Below, one piece after another: positions 1 to 8,909 of a stretch of 64,000 nucleotides of DNA (position 1 is the stretch's first letter; each line of letters opens with the position of its first letter). The stretch spans positions 9,847 to 73,846 of the forward strand of contig DXZT01000016.1 in assembly GCA_019419545.1 (NCBI GenBank). The letters are read 5' to 3'. This stretch comes from Collinsella sp. (GTDB taxonomy: Bacteria > Actinomycetota > Coriobacteriia > Coriobacteriales > Coriobacteriaceae). A program made the position numbers and the translations under genes. The notes under the pieces are model-generated. The model did no database searches. It was not told the DNA's origin and saw only the letters and a program-made list of their open reading frames with translations.

Positions 1-1067
1 CATTTCCAGGCAGTCTCTTTATCCTTGAGGTACGGATTGCGCAGCGTCGGGAACACGTTGCCCTCCGCCTTCTCAGCGATCACCTGGTCATCGGCGCACA
101 CCAAGCGCGAGCAATAGTACGAGAACGAAATGAAGTCGACCGTATGCTCTGCCAGATACTCCGTATCGCCCGGCTCAAAGGGCACGTGAACACCCTCTTT
201 CTCGAGTGCACGCAGCTTCCAAGCAGGATAGGCGCCCGCAGCCATCACGTCTGTGTAGAAGTAGCGGCCGCGGTCCTCCTCATACGCAAGCCATACGTCC
301 TCGGGCGCACAACGGTACGGATAGGTCGCACCGGCAGCGACCATGCAACCCACCTTGTTTGCGGGATCGATCTTGTGCAGAATCTCGACAGCGCGAGCGC
401 TCGCCATAAACATATGGTGCGAGAACGCCGCGGTCACGGCTGCACGGTCACGCTCATCCTCGAGCGTGACACCCGCGTTGAGATAGGACAGCGCCACGCT
501 GTTGATCTCGTTGAACGTAAGCCAATAACGCACGAGGCCCTGGTACGCGCGTCCGACGGTCTCGACGTAGTGCGCATACCGCTCGATCATCTCTCGGCTT
601 TGCCAGCCACCATAGCGCTCGACCAGAGCCAACGGATAGTCGTAGTGCGACAGCGTCACAAGCGGCTCGATTCCATGCTCGCGCAGCGCCTCGAATACCT
701 GACGGTAAAACTCCAAGCCCTCGCCGTTGGGCTCGGTCTCCATCCCTGTGGGAAAAATACGGCTCCAGCAAATTGAAAGACGCAGGCACTTAAAGCCCAT
801 CTCGGCAAAGAGCTCGACATCCTCGTGCCAATGATGGAAGAAGTCGTTGCCCCAGCGGCATGGATACAGCCTGTCCGGATCGTCCACGGGCTTTTGCCTG
901 CCAAACATTACATCCCAGCGGTCGGAACCCTGTGGGATCAGGTCGGAGTGCGACATGCCGCGGCCGCCCTCGTTCCAGCCCCCTTCGGCCTGGTTGGCGG
1001 CGAGGGCACCACCCCACAAAAAGCCCTCGGGCATACCGGCGGCAGACGTTCTGTCAAAGTAACTCAT
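1..1067 (-). CDS. GH1 6-phospho-beta-glucosidase (C-terminus beyond window)
   Basis: Family 1 glycoside hydrolase, expected to cleave phosphorylated beta-glucosides delivered by the adjacent PTS in the cytoplasm. The translation opens MSYFDRTSAAGMPEGFLWGG, the usual GH1 N-terminus (FLWG plus A-x-QxEGG). The acid/base region WLTFNEIN is present, with the glutamate near residue 187. The nucleophile motif lies past the window edge, so about 355 codons are seen of a family length near 470. One base separates it from the IIC stop codon, so it is the last gene of the PTS operon. The phospho-specific assignment is inferred from the PTS context. Confidence 0.9.
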   Translation of the reverse strand, partial: MSYFDRTSAAGMPEGFLWGGALAANQAEGGWNEGGRGMSHSDLIPQGSDRWDVMFGRQKPVDDPDRLYPCRWGNDFFHHWHEDVELFAEMGFKCLRLSICWSRIFPTGMETEPNGEGLEFYRQVFEALREHGIEPLVTLSHYDYPLALVERYGGWQSREMIERYAHYVETVGRAYQGLVRYWLTFNEINSVALSYLNAGVTLEDERDRAAVTAAFSHHMFMASARAVEILHKIDPANKVGCMVAAGATYPYRCAPEDVWLAYEEDRGRYFYTDVMAAGAYPAWKLRALEKEGVHVPFEPGDTEYLAEHTVDFISFSYYCSRLVCADDQVIAEKAEGNVFPTLRNPYLKDKETAWK

Positions 1068-1068
1068 G

Positions 1069-2418
1069 CTACTCAGCATCCTCGGCAGAAGCTGCCGCGG
1101 CGTTCTCCTGCTCCTGAGCCAGGAGCTGGTTATCGTACACCTTAAAGAACGGGTACCAGACCACAGCCATGACCACGATCAAAACGATCGTAAACACCCA
1201 GATGCGCGGGTCGAGGCACTGGACAAAGCCCTGAACGAAGATGGGGAACGTGCCGCTCACCAAGATGTAGAAGTTAGAGACAAGACCCAGTGAGACCGCA
1301 CCCCAATACAGCAGGGCCGAGATCATGCCGCCTAGCACAAACGGAATCATGAGGATCGGGTTGAAGATGATGGGCGCGCCGAAGATCGCGGGCTCGGAGA
1401 TACGGAAGAAGCTCGGCACGATCGATGCCCTGCCAAATGCCTTGAGCTGCTGCGACTTTGCCCTAAACGCGCAGAGCGCCACAAAAGAGAACGTATTACC
1501 CGTGCCGCCGATGAGGTTGATGGCCAACGACATGAGCACCGGGTGGAACTCAAGCGGCTGCCCGGCAGCATAGAGCGAGGCGTTGGCGGCAAAGGCGGCA
1601 AGCGAGACCGGGGCGGTGATGGGCATTACGATCATGTTGCCGTGGACGCCAAAGCACCAAAACAGCAGCGTCATGAAGCAGATAAGCAGTGCGCCGGGCA
1701 CAGAGTCAACTGCGACGGAAAGCGGGGCAGCGAGCAGCTTCTCGATAACCGAGGGGATGGACAGCGCGGGATCGATCATCTGGATCAGCAGGTTGCCGCC
1801 AAAGAAGATGAGGATGTTGGCGAGCATAGGTACGATGGCGCCAAAGGTTTCGGACAAAAACGGCGGCACGCCATCGGGCATCTTGATGGTGATGCCCTTG
1901 GTCTGGCAGAAGCGCGTGACCTCGACGGAGACCAAGGCAACGATGATGGCGGTAAACAGGCCCTGCGCACCCAGATAGGTGCAGGGGACCGCCTGGAGCA
2001 CGGACTCATCAGCAAGCTGGTAGTAGGACGACGGCGCCGCGGCGATCAGGAACATCACCAGCGAGGTCATACCGGCGTTAAGCTTGGGCATCTTGTAGGT
2101 GCCCGCCAGGTTATAGGCGATTGCGAACGTCACGATCACCGACAGTATGCCCATCGTCATATTGAAGGGGATGAGCAGCGTGAGCTTATTGGCCGTCGCA
2201 AAATCGAGCCAAGGGCCAAAGACGGACCAGAACCCGCCCTGCGCCACCAGGTCGGCCGTGACCGGCGGGTTGGCGAGGATCATAAAGACGGCAGATACCA
2301 AGATGAAGCTGATCGCGCTCATAAAGCCCTTTTGCATGGAGGCAAAGTGGCGCTCGGTGCCGCAGAAATTGGCGATAGGGGTCAGTTTTTCCTGAAGCAG
2401 GGTCATGAACTTCTCCAT
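1069..2418 (-). CDS. PTS Lac/Cel-family (cellobiose/beta-glucoside) IIC permease
   Basis: Membrane channel of a lactose/cellobiose-family phosphotransferase system, 449 residues, close to the family norm of 430-450. The N-terminus MEKFMTLLQEKLTPIANF is typical, followed by about ten hydrophobic segments and the conserved region around GGTGNTFSF and APIIFNP. It lies between IIB and the GH1 gene, with 9 bases to the IIB stop. Sugar specificity cannot be read from sequence; a beta-glucoside or chitobiose-like disaccharide is likely because the operon ends in a GH1 enzyme. Confidence 0.92.
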   Translation of the reverse strand: MEKFMTLLQEKLTPIANFCGTERHFASMQKGFMSAISFILVSAVFMILANPPVTADLVAQGGFWSVFGPWLDFATANKLTLLIPFNMTMGILSVIVTFAIAYNLAGTYKMPKLNAGMTSLVMFLIAAAPSSYYQLADESVLQAVPCTYLGAQGLFTAIIVALVSVEVTRFCQTKGITIKMPDGVPPFLSETFGAIVPMLANILIFFGGNLLIQMIDPALSIPSVIEKLLAAPLSVAVDSVPGALLICFMTLLFWCFGVHGNMIVMPITAPVSLAAFAANASLYAAGQPLEFHPVLMSLAINLIGGTGNTFSFVALCAFRAKSQQLKAFGRASIVPSFFRISEPAIFGAPIIFNPILMIPFVLGGMISALLYWGAVSLGLVSNFYILVSGTFPIFVQGFVQCLDPRIWVFTIVLIVVMAVVWYPFFKVYDNQLLAQEQENAAAASAEDAE

Positions 2419-2427
2419 GGTTGCCTC

Positions 2428-2721
2428 CTAACCCAACAGCGACTGGGCGAGTGCCAGCACGTTGGCGGCGTTGCCCATGCCGTAGTCCTGTGCGGGGATG
2501 ACCGCGGTCGGCTTACCGCTCCCCTGCTTGACGGTGTTGAGCTGGTAGGACACCTGCGGCCCCAAGAGCAGCACGTCATAATTGGCGCACGTCTCCTGAT
2601 ACTCGCCGATACCCACCGCATCGATATCGAGCTCGATGCCGTTTTGCTCCGCATATTTCTCGAGTTTCTTCATCAGAATGCTTGTAGACAGACCAGCTGC
2701 GCAAACAAGAAGGATCTTCAT
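2428..2721 (-). CDS. PTS Lac/Cel-family IIB component
   Basis: Cytoplasmic phosphocarrier of the same PTS, 97 residues. The start MKILLVCAAGLSTSILMKK contains the phosphorylated cysteine at residue 7 in the CAAG-STS loop characteristic of Lac-family IIB. The start chosen is the inner ATG, because AAGGGA sits 7 bases before it; a start 6 codons upstream is open but has no good ribosome binding site. It receives phosphate from the IIA encoded upstream and passes it to the sugar at IIC. Confidence 0.92.
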   Translation of the reverse strand: MKILLVCAAGLSTSILMKKLEKYAEQNGIELDIDAVGIGEYQETCANYDVLLLGPQVSYQLNTVKQGSGKPTAVIPAQDYGMGNAANVLALAQSLLG

Positions 2722-2767
2722 AAGGGATTCCCTTCGCATTGATTGGTTGGATAGTCACCGCACGCCG

Positions 2768-3094
2768 CTAGGCGTTCTTGGTTGCAGTGCACTCATACAG
2801 GCAGATCAGCTCCTGCACGAGCTCCTGAGCAAGCATGGAGCACATGAGGTGGTCCTGAGCATGGACCAGCAACACATCCACCGACAGATGCTCGCCCGCT
2901 GCCTCAGTCGAAAGCAGCTGCGTTTGGATGTGGTGAGCCTTGATTCCCGCATCCTTTGACTGCTTCATGAGTTTGGCGGCGGCGTCAAAATCCCCCGCTT
3001 TTGCCTTTTCAAGGGCTTCGAAGGCAAGGCTGCGTGCCTCTCCCGCTGCAGCGACCAGCTGAAACGAAACCATCTCGGTTCCCTGATCGTCCAT
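2768..3094 (-). CDS. PTS Lac/Cel-family IIA component
   Basis: Helical-bundle phosphocarrier of the lactose/cellobiose PTS family, 108 residues. The active-site motif LLVHAQDHLM places the phospho-accepting histidine at residue 78, the same position as in classical IIA-Lac. The ribosome binding site GGAGAGGAG lies just upstream of the ATG. It is the first PTS gene of the operon, 119 bases after the regulator gene and transcribed in the same direction. Confidence 0.93.
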   Translation of the reverse strand: MDDQGTEMVSFQLVAAAGEARSLAFEALEKAKAGDFDAAAKLMKQSKDAGIKAHHIQTQLLSTEAAGEHLSVDVLLVHAQDHLMCSMLAQELVQELICLYECTATKNA

Positions 3095-3213
3095 AACGGT
3101 CTCCTCTCCCGTGATGTTTGGTTTGTACTTGAATATTCGAAACGCCTATCTCCCGCCCGCAATCCTCGAGGTTTATTGCAGGTAGACAGACAGGGTTATC
3201 GACAAAAGAAGTC

Positions 3214-5109
3214 TTAAGCCGTATGCGCTTGCACAAGCGCCATCAGCTCATGCCAGGACCGGCGCTCGCGTAGGCGCTCGACCCCCTGGCGGTCCATAAA
3301 GATCTCGGCGAGCAGTGAGCTCAAGATCCGCGCCTCATCGCCGCCCGACCGGGCAAACGACACCATAAAGACGATATCGACCTCATGGCCGTATTCGTCC
3401 CAAAGAATGGGATGTTCGAGCAGGCCCACGGTAACAAAGGCCTCGGCGCTCAAGGGATGCATCCCATGGGGCATGGCTACCCCATTGCCAAACGAGGTGG
3501 CACTCGCGCTCTCGCGCTCGGCGACCTCTTGGGCAAACTGGGCATCGACACGGCCGCTCTCGACGGCGCGCTCGGAGAGATATCGGAGAACGGCCTGCTT
3601 CGACGGCGCCTCAACGCGGTTGAAGAACAGGGCACGGCTAAAGAAAGAGCTTACGGAGTCCGATTGCGCAGTGTCGTCGCTCAGCACCTTGCGGATAGCG
3701 TTGACATCGCTCGTCTCCAAGAAGAAATCGGCCTCGCGGACGGGCACGGGCAACTTGACGTTGAGCGGCACCGTTGTGAACACGTAGTCGATGTGCGAAA
3801 AATCGAACGTTCCCACGCGGGCGACGTCGCATGTCTCAATCGAATCGATATACATGCCAAACTGCTTGCGGTACTGGTGCTCGAGCATACGGGCGCTTCC
3901 CGCTCCCGAGGCGCACACGATCAGGATGCGCTTGCGACGCGGCTGGTCGGCTTGCTGCTCGAGGGCCAGGGCAAATGCCATGGCGATGTAGCCGAGCTCT
4001 TCATCAGAGGGCTGGCTGCCAAAATGACGCTCGAGTACCTGCGAGGTGCCAGCTGCCATCGAATAGGCCAACGGAAACCTCGTCTTGATATCGGGCAGCA
4101 TGGGGTTATCCATATGCATGTGATATTCAAGGCGATAGCCCAGAGGGCCGATATGCCGAGCAAGGTTCATGCGAAGTTCAAGATCGCCGCTAAAGTCAAA
4201 CCTAAACTCATCGTTGACCGCACGTACCATCTCGGAAGCAATCTCCCACATCTCGTCCGAGATAACGGCAGAGCCCTTCTCGGGCACGCCCGTGCCCCTG
4301 CCGAGCAAATGGATTGCGATAAAGGCAACCTCTTCTCGGGGCATGCTCACGCCCAGGGCATCCTTGATGTTTGCGGCAATCTGGAAAGCCGCGGCGTATT
4401 CGCGCGTTCCCTCCAGTTTTTGAACGTCCGATTCTGCAGCTGGGACATAGCAGCCCTGCTCGATGCGGCCAAGAGCAATGTAAAGATGCATGATGAGATT
4501 GCGGGATGCCAGCGAGCTCACCGTGACGGGCGAGGCCGTCAGGGCATCGTCCACACATGCGGCGATGGCCCGCAGGCGCTCGGCGAGCTTTGCATCGTCG
4601 GTGTCGGGCAACACGGGCCTCACCAGCGAGGCCAGGCACAGGCGCCGTTGTGACTCCCCGCCCGCAACGCGGATTCCGTAGCGTGGGCGCTTTTCGAGCG
4701 TTAAGTCAAATTGGGCGAGTTTCTGCTCTACCAGACGCATGTCATTGGACAGAGTTCGCGCCGAAACGTAGAGTAAATCCGCATACTCCTCAATCGTCAC
4801 CCACTGGGACCGCATGAGGAGGTCGTTAAGAAGGAAGGACACACGGCCGTCGCGCGTATCAGGAATGCCCGGATGGGCCAGAGCCGCACCGTCTAGCAAG
4901 CGAGCAAGCTCATCTGCACGTGCAACATCGATACGATACTGCCCCTTGCTGCCAACGATGCGTGCAACCCCTGCAAGGTTGTCGTTTGCGCGATGGATAT
5001 AGTTTCTCACGGCGCGCTCGCTTACCTCGAGACGCTTGGCAAGTACCGCGACAGCGACAGGCTGAGCGTCCTCGATCATATTTACAAGCTGCTTGACGCG
5101 AGCATCCAT
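3214..5109 (-). CDS. LicR/ManR-type PRD transcriptional regulator
   Basis: PTS-controlled activator, 631 residues. Visible in order: an N-terminal HTH (residues about 1-60, LAKRLEVSERAVRNYIHRAN), a second HTH-like part, two PRD modules with conserved histidines, a IIB-Gat-like domain (RILIVCASGAGSARMLEHQ) and a C-terminal IIA-Fru/Mtl-like domain (SFGNGVAMPHGMHP, with its histidine). This order matches the LicR/ManR class, which binds DNA, rather than the RNA-binding BglG antiterminators. It is the most upstream gene of the beta-glucoside PTS operon and should induce it when the cognate sugar drains phosphate from the PRDs. Confidence 0.9.
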   Translation of the reverse strand: MDARVKQLVNMIEDAQPVAVAVLAKRLEVSERAVRNYIHRANDNLAGVARIVGSKGQYRIDVARADELARLLDGAALAHPGIPDTRDGRVSFLLNDLLMRSQWVTIEEYADLLYVSARTLSNDMRLVEQKLAQFDLTLEKRPRYGIRVAGGESQRRLCLASLVRPVLPDTDDAKLAERLRAIAACVDDALTASPVTVSSLASRNLIMHLYIALGRIEQGCYVPAAESDVQKLEGTREYAAAFQIAANIKDALGVSMPREEVAFIAIHLLGRGTGVPEKGSAVISDEMWEIASEMVRAVNDEFRFDFSGDLELRMNLARHIGPLGYRLEYHMHMDNPMLPDIKTRFPLAYSMAAGTSQVLERHFGSQPSDEELGYIAMAFALALEQQADQPRRKRILIVCASGAGSARMLEHQYRKQFGMYIDSIETCDVARVGTFDFSHIDYVFTTVPLNVKLPVPVREADFFLETSDVNAIRKVLSDDTAQSDSVSSFFSRALFFNRVEAPSKQAVLRYLSERAVESGRVDAQFAQEVAERESASATSFGNGVAMPHGMHPLSAEAFVTVGLLEHPILWDEYGHEVDIVFMVSFARSGGDEARILSSLLAEIFMDRQGVERLRERRSWHELMALVQAHTA

Positions 5110-5283
5110 GTCCTCCTCCTTTCCCTGCGTCTAGTCTAACGCGGTAAAGAATGACACTCCACGTCGCGCTCGTTCCGCCAACTCGGAACAGGTTGCGGGG
5201 AGTCCAGCTGAGCTATGGAGAGCCTGGGGAGAGGGCCCGAAGGCAATGCGTCGGTGTGGGATGCGCCTTCCCAGCCATTGGGC

Positions 5284-5364
5284 AGTCATTGGGGACAGAC
5301 TTAAATGAGTAGTCGTTGTGAACGTTCTTGTTTGACTAGTCGTTTAAGAACGTCCCCAATGACT
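5284..5364. repeat. Long REP-like palindrome
   Basis: A perfect 13-bp inverted pair AGTCATTGGGGAC and its complement bounds an 81-bp element. Inside it a second, slightly imperfect pair runs from CTTAAATGAGTAGTC to GACTAGTCGTTTAAG. A partial third arm, GTCCCCAATGACTAG, recurs at 5421-5435. It sits between the regulator and the arcC terminator, where no gene is seen. Confidence 0.75.
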
Positions 5365-5372
5365 ATTAAGGA

Positions 5373-5416
5373 CTGTCCCAAGCTGCCGGCAGGAAAGGAC
5401 CGTCCCCAAGTGCCGG
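5373..5416. repeat. Dispersed GTCCC...TGCCGG palindromic repeat
   Basis: Member of a family also present at 20071-20114 and 26811-26858. The shared pattern is a GTCCC(C)AAG block followed by TGCCGGCA, then AAAGGA and CGTCCCC and a second TGCCGG. The remaining sequence from 5110 to 5283 shows no gene. Confidence 0.65.
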
Positions 5417-5441
5417 GTTTGTCCCCAATGACTAGGTGAAT

Positions 5442-6460
5442 AGCAAAAGCCCCGCAGTCGGAGCGGACTGCGGGGCTCGTGAAGAGAGGCTAGTTTGTGG
5501 GCGCTTTGCCTGGCGCCCACGAGAGAGGCAACAGAGTAGAGACTACTCGTGGATGCGGGTACCGGAGAGGCCGGCCATGGTCTCGGCGGCCTTGTCCAGG
5601 GCGCCGATGATGCAGGTGCGGCCCTTGCGGGAACGGGCGAACTTGATGGCGGCGCGGACCTTGGGCTCCATGGAACCCTTGCCGAACTGGCCCTCGTCGG
5701 CCAGGCGCTCGGCCTCGTCGGCGGTGATGTCCTCGAGCTCCTCCTGGTTGGGCTTGCCAAAGTTGATGGCGACGTGCTCGACGGCGGTCAGCAGGAACAG
5801 GACGTCGGCGTCGCAGTCCTCGGCCAGCAGCTCGCCGCCCAGGTCCTTGTCGATGACGGCGGGAACGCCCTTGTAGCAGCCCTTGTTCTCGTAGTCGCGG
5901 ACGACGGGGATGCCGCCGCCACCGCAGGCGATGACGATGAACTCGTTGTCGAGCAGGTTGAGGATGGAGTCAGCCTCGACGATCTTCTTGGGATCGGGGG
6001 AGGCGACGACGCGACGCCAGCCGCGGCCGGAATCCTCGACGAAGACCTTGGAGGGGTCCTCGGCCATGAACTCCTTGGCCTGCTCCTCGGTGTAGAAGGG
6101 GCCGATCGGCTTGGTCGGGTTCTTGAACGCGGGATCGTCCGGGTCGCACTCGATCTGGGTGACGACGGTGGCGGCGTGCCAACGCTTATAGCGCTTGTGC
6201 ATCTCGCGGCCGATGCCCTGCTGCAGGTGGTAGCCGATGTAGCCCTGGGACATGGCGCCGCACTCGGGCAGCGGCATCTCGGGGGTGCCGATGGCGTCGT
6301 GGGCAGCGGCGAAGGCGTTCTGGATCATGCCGACCTGCGGGCCGTTGCCGTGGGTGATGATGATCTCGTTGCCCTGCTCGATGAGGCCGAGGAGCGCGTG
6401 GGCGGTGTTGCTCACGGCCTCGATCTGCTCGACGGGGTTGTTGCCGAGGGCGTTGCCGCC
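5442..6460 (-). repeat. 1-kb direct repeat, arcC block copy 1
   Basis: This block and 12567-13585 align without gaps at an offset of 7125 bases. They cover the terminator, the 3' flank and nearly all of arcC. The first difference at the arcC start side is at 6461 versus 13586. Confidence 0.9.
5448..5477 (-). terminator. Rho-independent terminator of the arc operon (copy 1)
   Basis: A 12-bp stem (AGCCCCGCAGTC paired with its complement) with a 6-nt loop, followed on the minus strand by TTTTGCT. It lies downstream of arcC copy 1 and is duplicated with it. Confidence 0.9.
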
Positions 6461-6505
6461 AAGGGCGACGACGATGCGGTCGGGCTTACCGTACGGTTTA
6501 CTCAT
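5543..6505 (-). CDS. arcC: Carbamate kinase, copy 1
   Basis: Last enzyme of the arginine deiminase pathway: carbamoyl phosphate plus ADP gives ATP, ammonia and CO2. It has 320 residues, normal for the family, with the N-terminal VALGGNALG nucleotide motif and the ITHGNGPQVG substrate region. It follows argF by 24 bases and closes the operon before a strong terminator. The protein is identical to copy 2 except residue 5 (Y here, L there), and the DNA identity stops inside the N-terminal codons, which points to recent duplication or gene conversion. Confidence 0.96.
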   Translation of the reverse strand: MSKPYGKPDRIVVALGGNALGNNPVEQIEAVSNTAHALLGLIEQGNEIIITHGNGPQVGMIQNAFAAAHDAIGTPEMPLPECGAMSQGYIGYHLQQGIGREMHKRYKRWHAATVVTQIECDPDDPAFKNPTKPIGPFYTEEQAKEFMAEDPSKVFVEDSGRGWRRVVASPDPKKIVEADSILNLLDNEFIVIACGGGGIPVVRDYENKGCYKGVPAVIDKDLGGELLAEDCDADVLFLLTAVEHVAINFGKPNQEELEDITADEAERLADEGQFGKGSMEPKVRAAIKFARSRKGRTCIIGALDKAAETMAGLSGTRIHE

Positions 6506-6528
6506 AGTATTCGTTCACTTCCCAGCTA

Positions 6529-7536
6529 CTAGCGAAGCGTCGCGTACATCATGGCCTTAATGGTATGCATGCGGTTCTCGGCCTCCTGGAACACACGAGA
6601 CTGCGCGCTCTCAAAGACCTCGTCGGAAACCTCCATCTCGGTCACGCCGAACTTCTCGGCAATCTCGGCGCCGATGGTGGTCTGCGTATCGTGGAAGCTC
6701 GGCAGGCAGTGCATAAAGATGGCGCCGGGGTTTGCCTTGGCCATGACCTCGGGCGTTACTCGATAGGGAGAGAGAAGATCGATTCGGCTCTTCCACAGCT
6801 CCTCAGCCTGGCCCATACCGACCCAAACGTCCGTATAGATCACGTCTGCATCCTTGACGCCCTCGTCGATATCCTCAGTGAGCTGGATCGTGCAGCCATT
6901 CTGAGCGGCGATCTCCTGGCAGCGCTCAAGAAGCTCGGGATCGAAGTGCGTGGCGCCCTCGACATCGCCCTTGGGTCCGCAGGAGCAGAAGTTAATGCCG
7001 AGCTTGGCGCAGATAACCATCAGGGAGTCGCTGACGTTGCCCTGCTCCTTGCCCATATAGGTGAGCTTCATGCCGCGCGTGTCGCCGAACTCCTCACGCA
7101 TGGTAAGAATGTCGGCAAGGGCCTGGGTGGGATGGTACTCGTTGGTCAGACCGTTCCAGACGGGAACGCCAGCCTTGGCGGCAAGCTCCTCGACGATCGA
7201 CTGGTCGGAGCCGCGATACTCAATACCGTCATACATGCGACCGAGCACGCGGGCGGTATCCTCGATGGACTCTTTCTTGCCCATCTGCGACGAGCCGGGG
7301 TCGAGGTAGGTCACACCCATACCCAGGTCCATACCGCCGACCTCGAAGGCACAGCGCGTGCGCGTTGAGGTCTTCTCAAACAGCAGGACAATGTTCTTGC
7401 CCTCGAGAAAGCGGTGCGGATAACCGGCGCGCTTCATATCCTTGAAGTTCTTTGAGAGGTCGAGCATGTACTCGATTTCCTCGGACGTAAAGTCAAGCAG
7501 GGTAAGAACGCTTCGACCAGAAAGATTAAGAGCCAT
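6529..7536 (-). CDS. argF: Ornithine carbamoyltransferase (catabolic)
   Basis: Converts citrulline plus phosphate to ornithine and carbamoyl phosphate in the arginine deiminase route (also called arcB). It has 335 residues. The carbamoyl phosphate loop STRTRCAFE, the HPTQALAD motif and the catalytic HCLP motif are all present. The start MALNLSGRSVLTLLDF is chosen because AAAGGA precedes it; the open frame extends 20 codons further upstream without a good site. It sits between arcA and arcC in the same direction, so the catabolic role is inferred from context. Confidence 0.95.
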   Translation of the reverse strand: MALNLSGRSVLTLLDFTSEEIEYMLDLSKNFKDMKRAGYPHRFLEGKNIVLLFEKTSTRTRCAFEVGGMDLGMGVTYLDPGSSQMGKKESIEDTARVLGRMYDGIEYRGSDQSIVEELAAKAGVPVWNGLTNEYHPTQALADILTMREEFGDTRGMKLTYMGKEQGNVSDSLMVICAKLGINFCSCGPKGDVEGATHFDPELLERCQEIAAQNGCTIQLTEDIDEGVKDADVIYTDVWVGMGQAEELWKSRIDLLSPYRVTPEVMAKANPGAIFMHCLPSFHDTQTTIGAEIAEKFGVTEMEVSDEVFESAQSRVFQEAENRMHTIKAMMYATLR

Positions 7537-7622
7537 GATTTGAGTCCTTTCGGTTGTTGGAACACACAAGGAGGGATGGGCGGCGCAGACGCACACGCGC
7601 CGCCCAGATACGCTAACGCTGA

Positions 7623-8867
7623 CTAGATTTCCTCACGCCAGAACGGCATGGTCATGCAGCGCGGGCCGCCGCGACCGCGAGAAAGCTCCTCGGAGGGGGC
7701 GACGAGCAGCTCGACGCCGGCCTTGTAAAGAGCATCGTTGGTGACAACGTTGCGCTCATACACGCAGACCTTGCCCGGTGCGACCGCAAGAGTGTTGGAA
7801 CCATCGTTCCACTGCTCACGGGAAGCCTCGATCGGATCGCCACCACCGCACTCAATCATGGTGATGTGGTCCATACCCGTCGCAAGCTCGAGAATATGCT
7901 GCAGGGTGCCCTCGAGCTCCTCGATATGCACCTCCCCCTCCGAATCGCCCTTGGTCAGGCGGTAGGCACGAAGCGTCTGGTAGATGCCAGGATAGACCGT
8001 GAACTTATCGCGATCGACCTGCGTGCAGACGGTGTCGAGGTGCATGTAGGCGTAGCCGTGCGGGATCTTGATGGCATAGATGTTCTCGATCTCGGCCTCA
8101 TCGGAACCCCAGAACATATTCTTGGCGAGCTCATCGATGGCCGCAGTCTGGGTGCGCTCGGAAATACCGATGGCGAGCGTCTTGGCGTTGATGTTGAGGA
8201 TATCGCCGCCCTCGATATGCCACTCGCTGTTGTGGTCATACCAAATGGGGCTACCGGCGTAATCGGGATGGTTGCGGAGCACCGTTTCGTAGAAGATTAC
8301 CTCGCGATTGCGCTGATTCCAGTACATGCGGTTCATGGTAGCGCCCTTGCCCACGACAGCCAGAGGGTCACGGGAGAAATACGAGGCCGGCATGGGGAAC
8401 AGCACCATATCGTCAGCCTTCAACTCCTCGCCGTCCATACTGGCAAGAGAACCGCCAACCTTGGGGATCTCGAGGTCGCGAACGTAGAGGCCGCCCATGG
8501 CAGCAAGGACAAACTCCTTGTTGTCCTTAATCGAATCAAGCTTCTCGACAACGGCCTGGCGAAGGGCCGCGTTGGAGATGCCGGACTCACCCATGAACTT
8601 CGTCATGAACTCTGCGCGAGTGCCCTCGACTTTGTCAAACGTCTCAGCGAGCAGCTCTTCCATATAGACGACCTCGGCGCCAGCGCCGCGAAGAAGGTCG
8701 GTAAACTGATCGTGCTCTTTCTGGGCATAGTCCAGATAGAACGCGTCGTGAATCCAAACGCGGTCGAAATCCTCCGCCTTCATGTTTACAAGATCCATAC
8801 CGGGGCGATGGACGCACACCTTCTTGAGGGCGCCAATCTCGCTATGAACGTTCAGTCCTTTGTTCAT
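7623..8867 (-). CDS. arcA: Arginine deiminase
   Basis: Hydrolyses arginine to citrulline and ammonia. It has 414 residues, the usual length. The substrate and catalytic elements FSRDP, HIEGGD, MHLDT and the C-terminal GRGGPRCMTMP are intact, with the catalytic cysteine at residue 404. It lies 86 bases before argF and 42 bases after the transporter gene. A divergent paralogue is encoded on the opposite strand beyond the transporter. Confidence 0.97.
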   Translation of the reverse strand: MNKGLNVHSEIGALKKVCVHRPGMDLVNMKAEDFDRVWIHDAFYLDYAQKEHDQFTDLLRGAGAEVVYMEELLAETFDKVEGTRAEFMTKFMGESGISNAALRQAVVEKLDSIKDNKEFVLAAMGGLYVRDLEIPKVGGSLASMDGEELKADDMVLFPMPASYFSRDPLAVVGKGATMNRMYWNQRNREVIFYETVLRNHPDYAGSPIWYDHNSEWHIEGGDILNINAKTLAIGISERTQTAAIDELAKNMFWGSDEAEIENIYAIKIPHGYAYMHLDTVCTQVDRDKFTVYPGIYQTLRAYRLTKGDSEGEVHIEELEGTLQHILELATGMDHITMIECGGGDPIEASREQWNDGSNTLAVAPGKVCVYERNVVTNDALYKAGVELLVAPSEELSRGRGGPRCMTMPFWREEI

Positions 8868-8909
8868 CTCTATCCTTCTTTCTCACAACTTGTATGTAGG
8901 GTTTTGCAT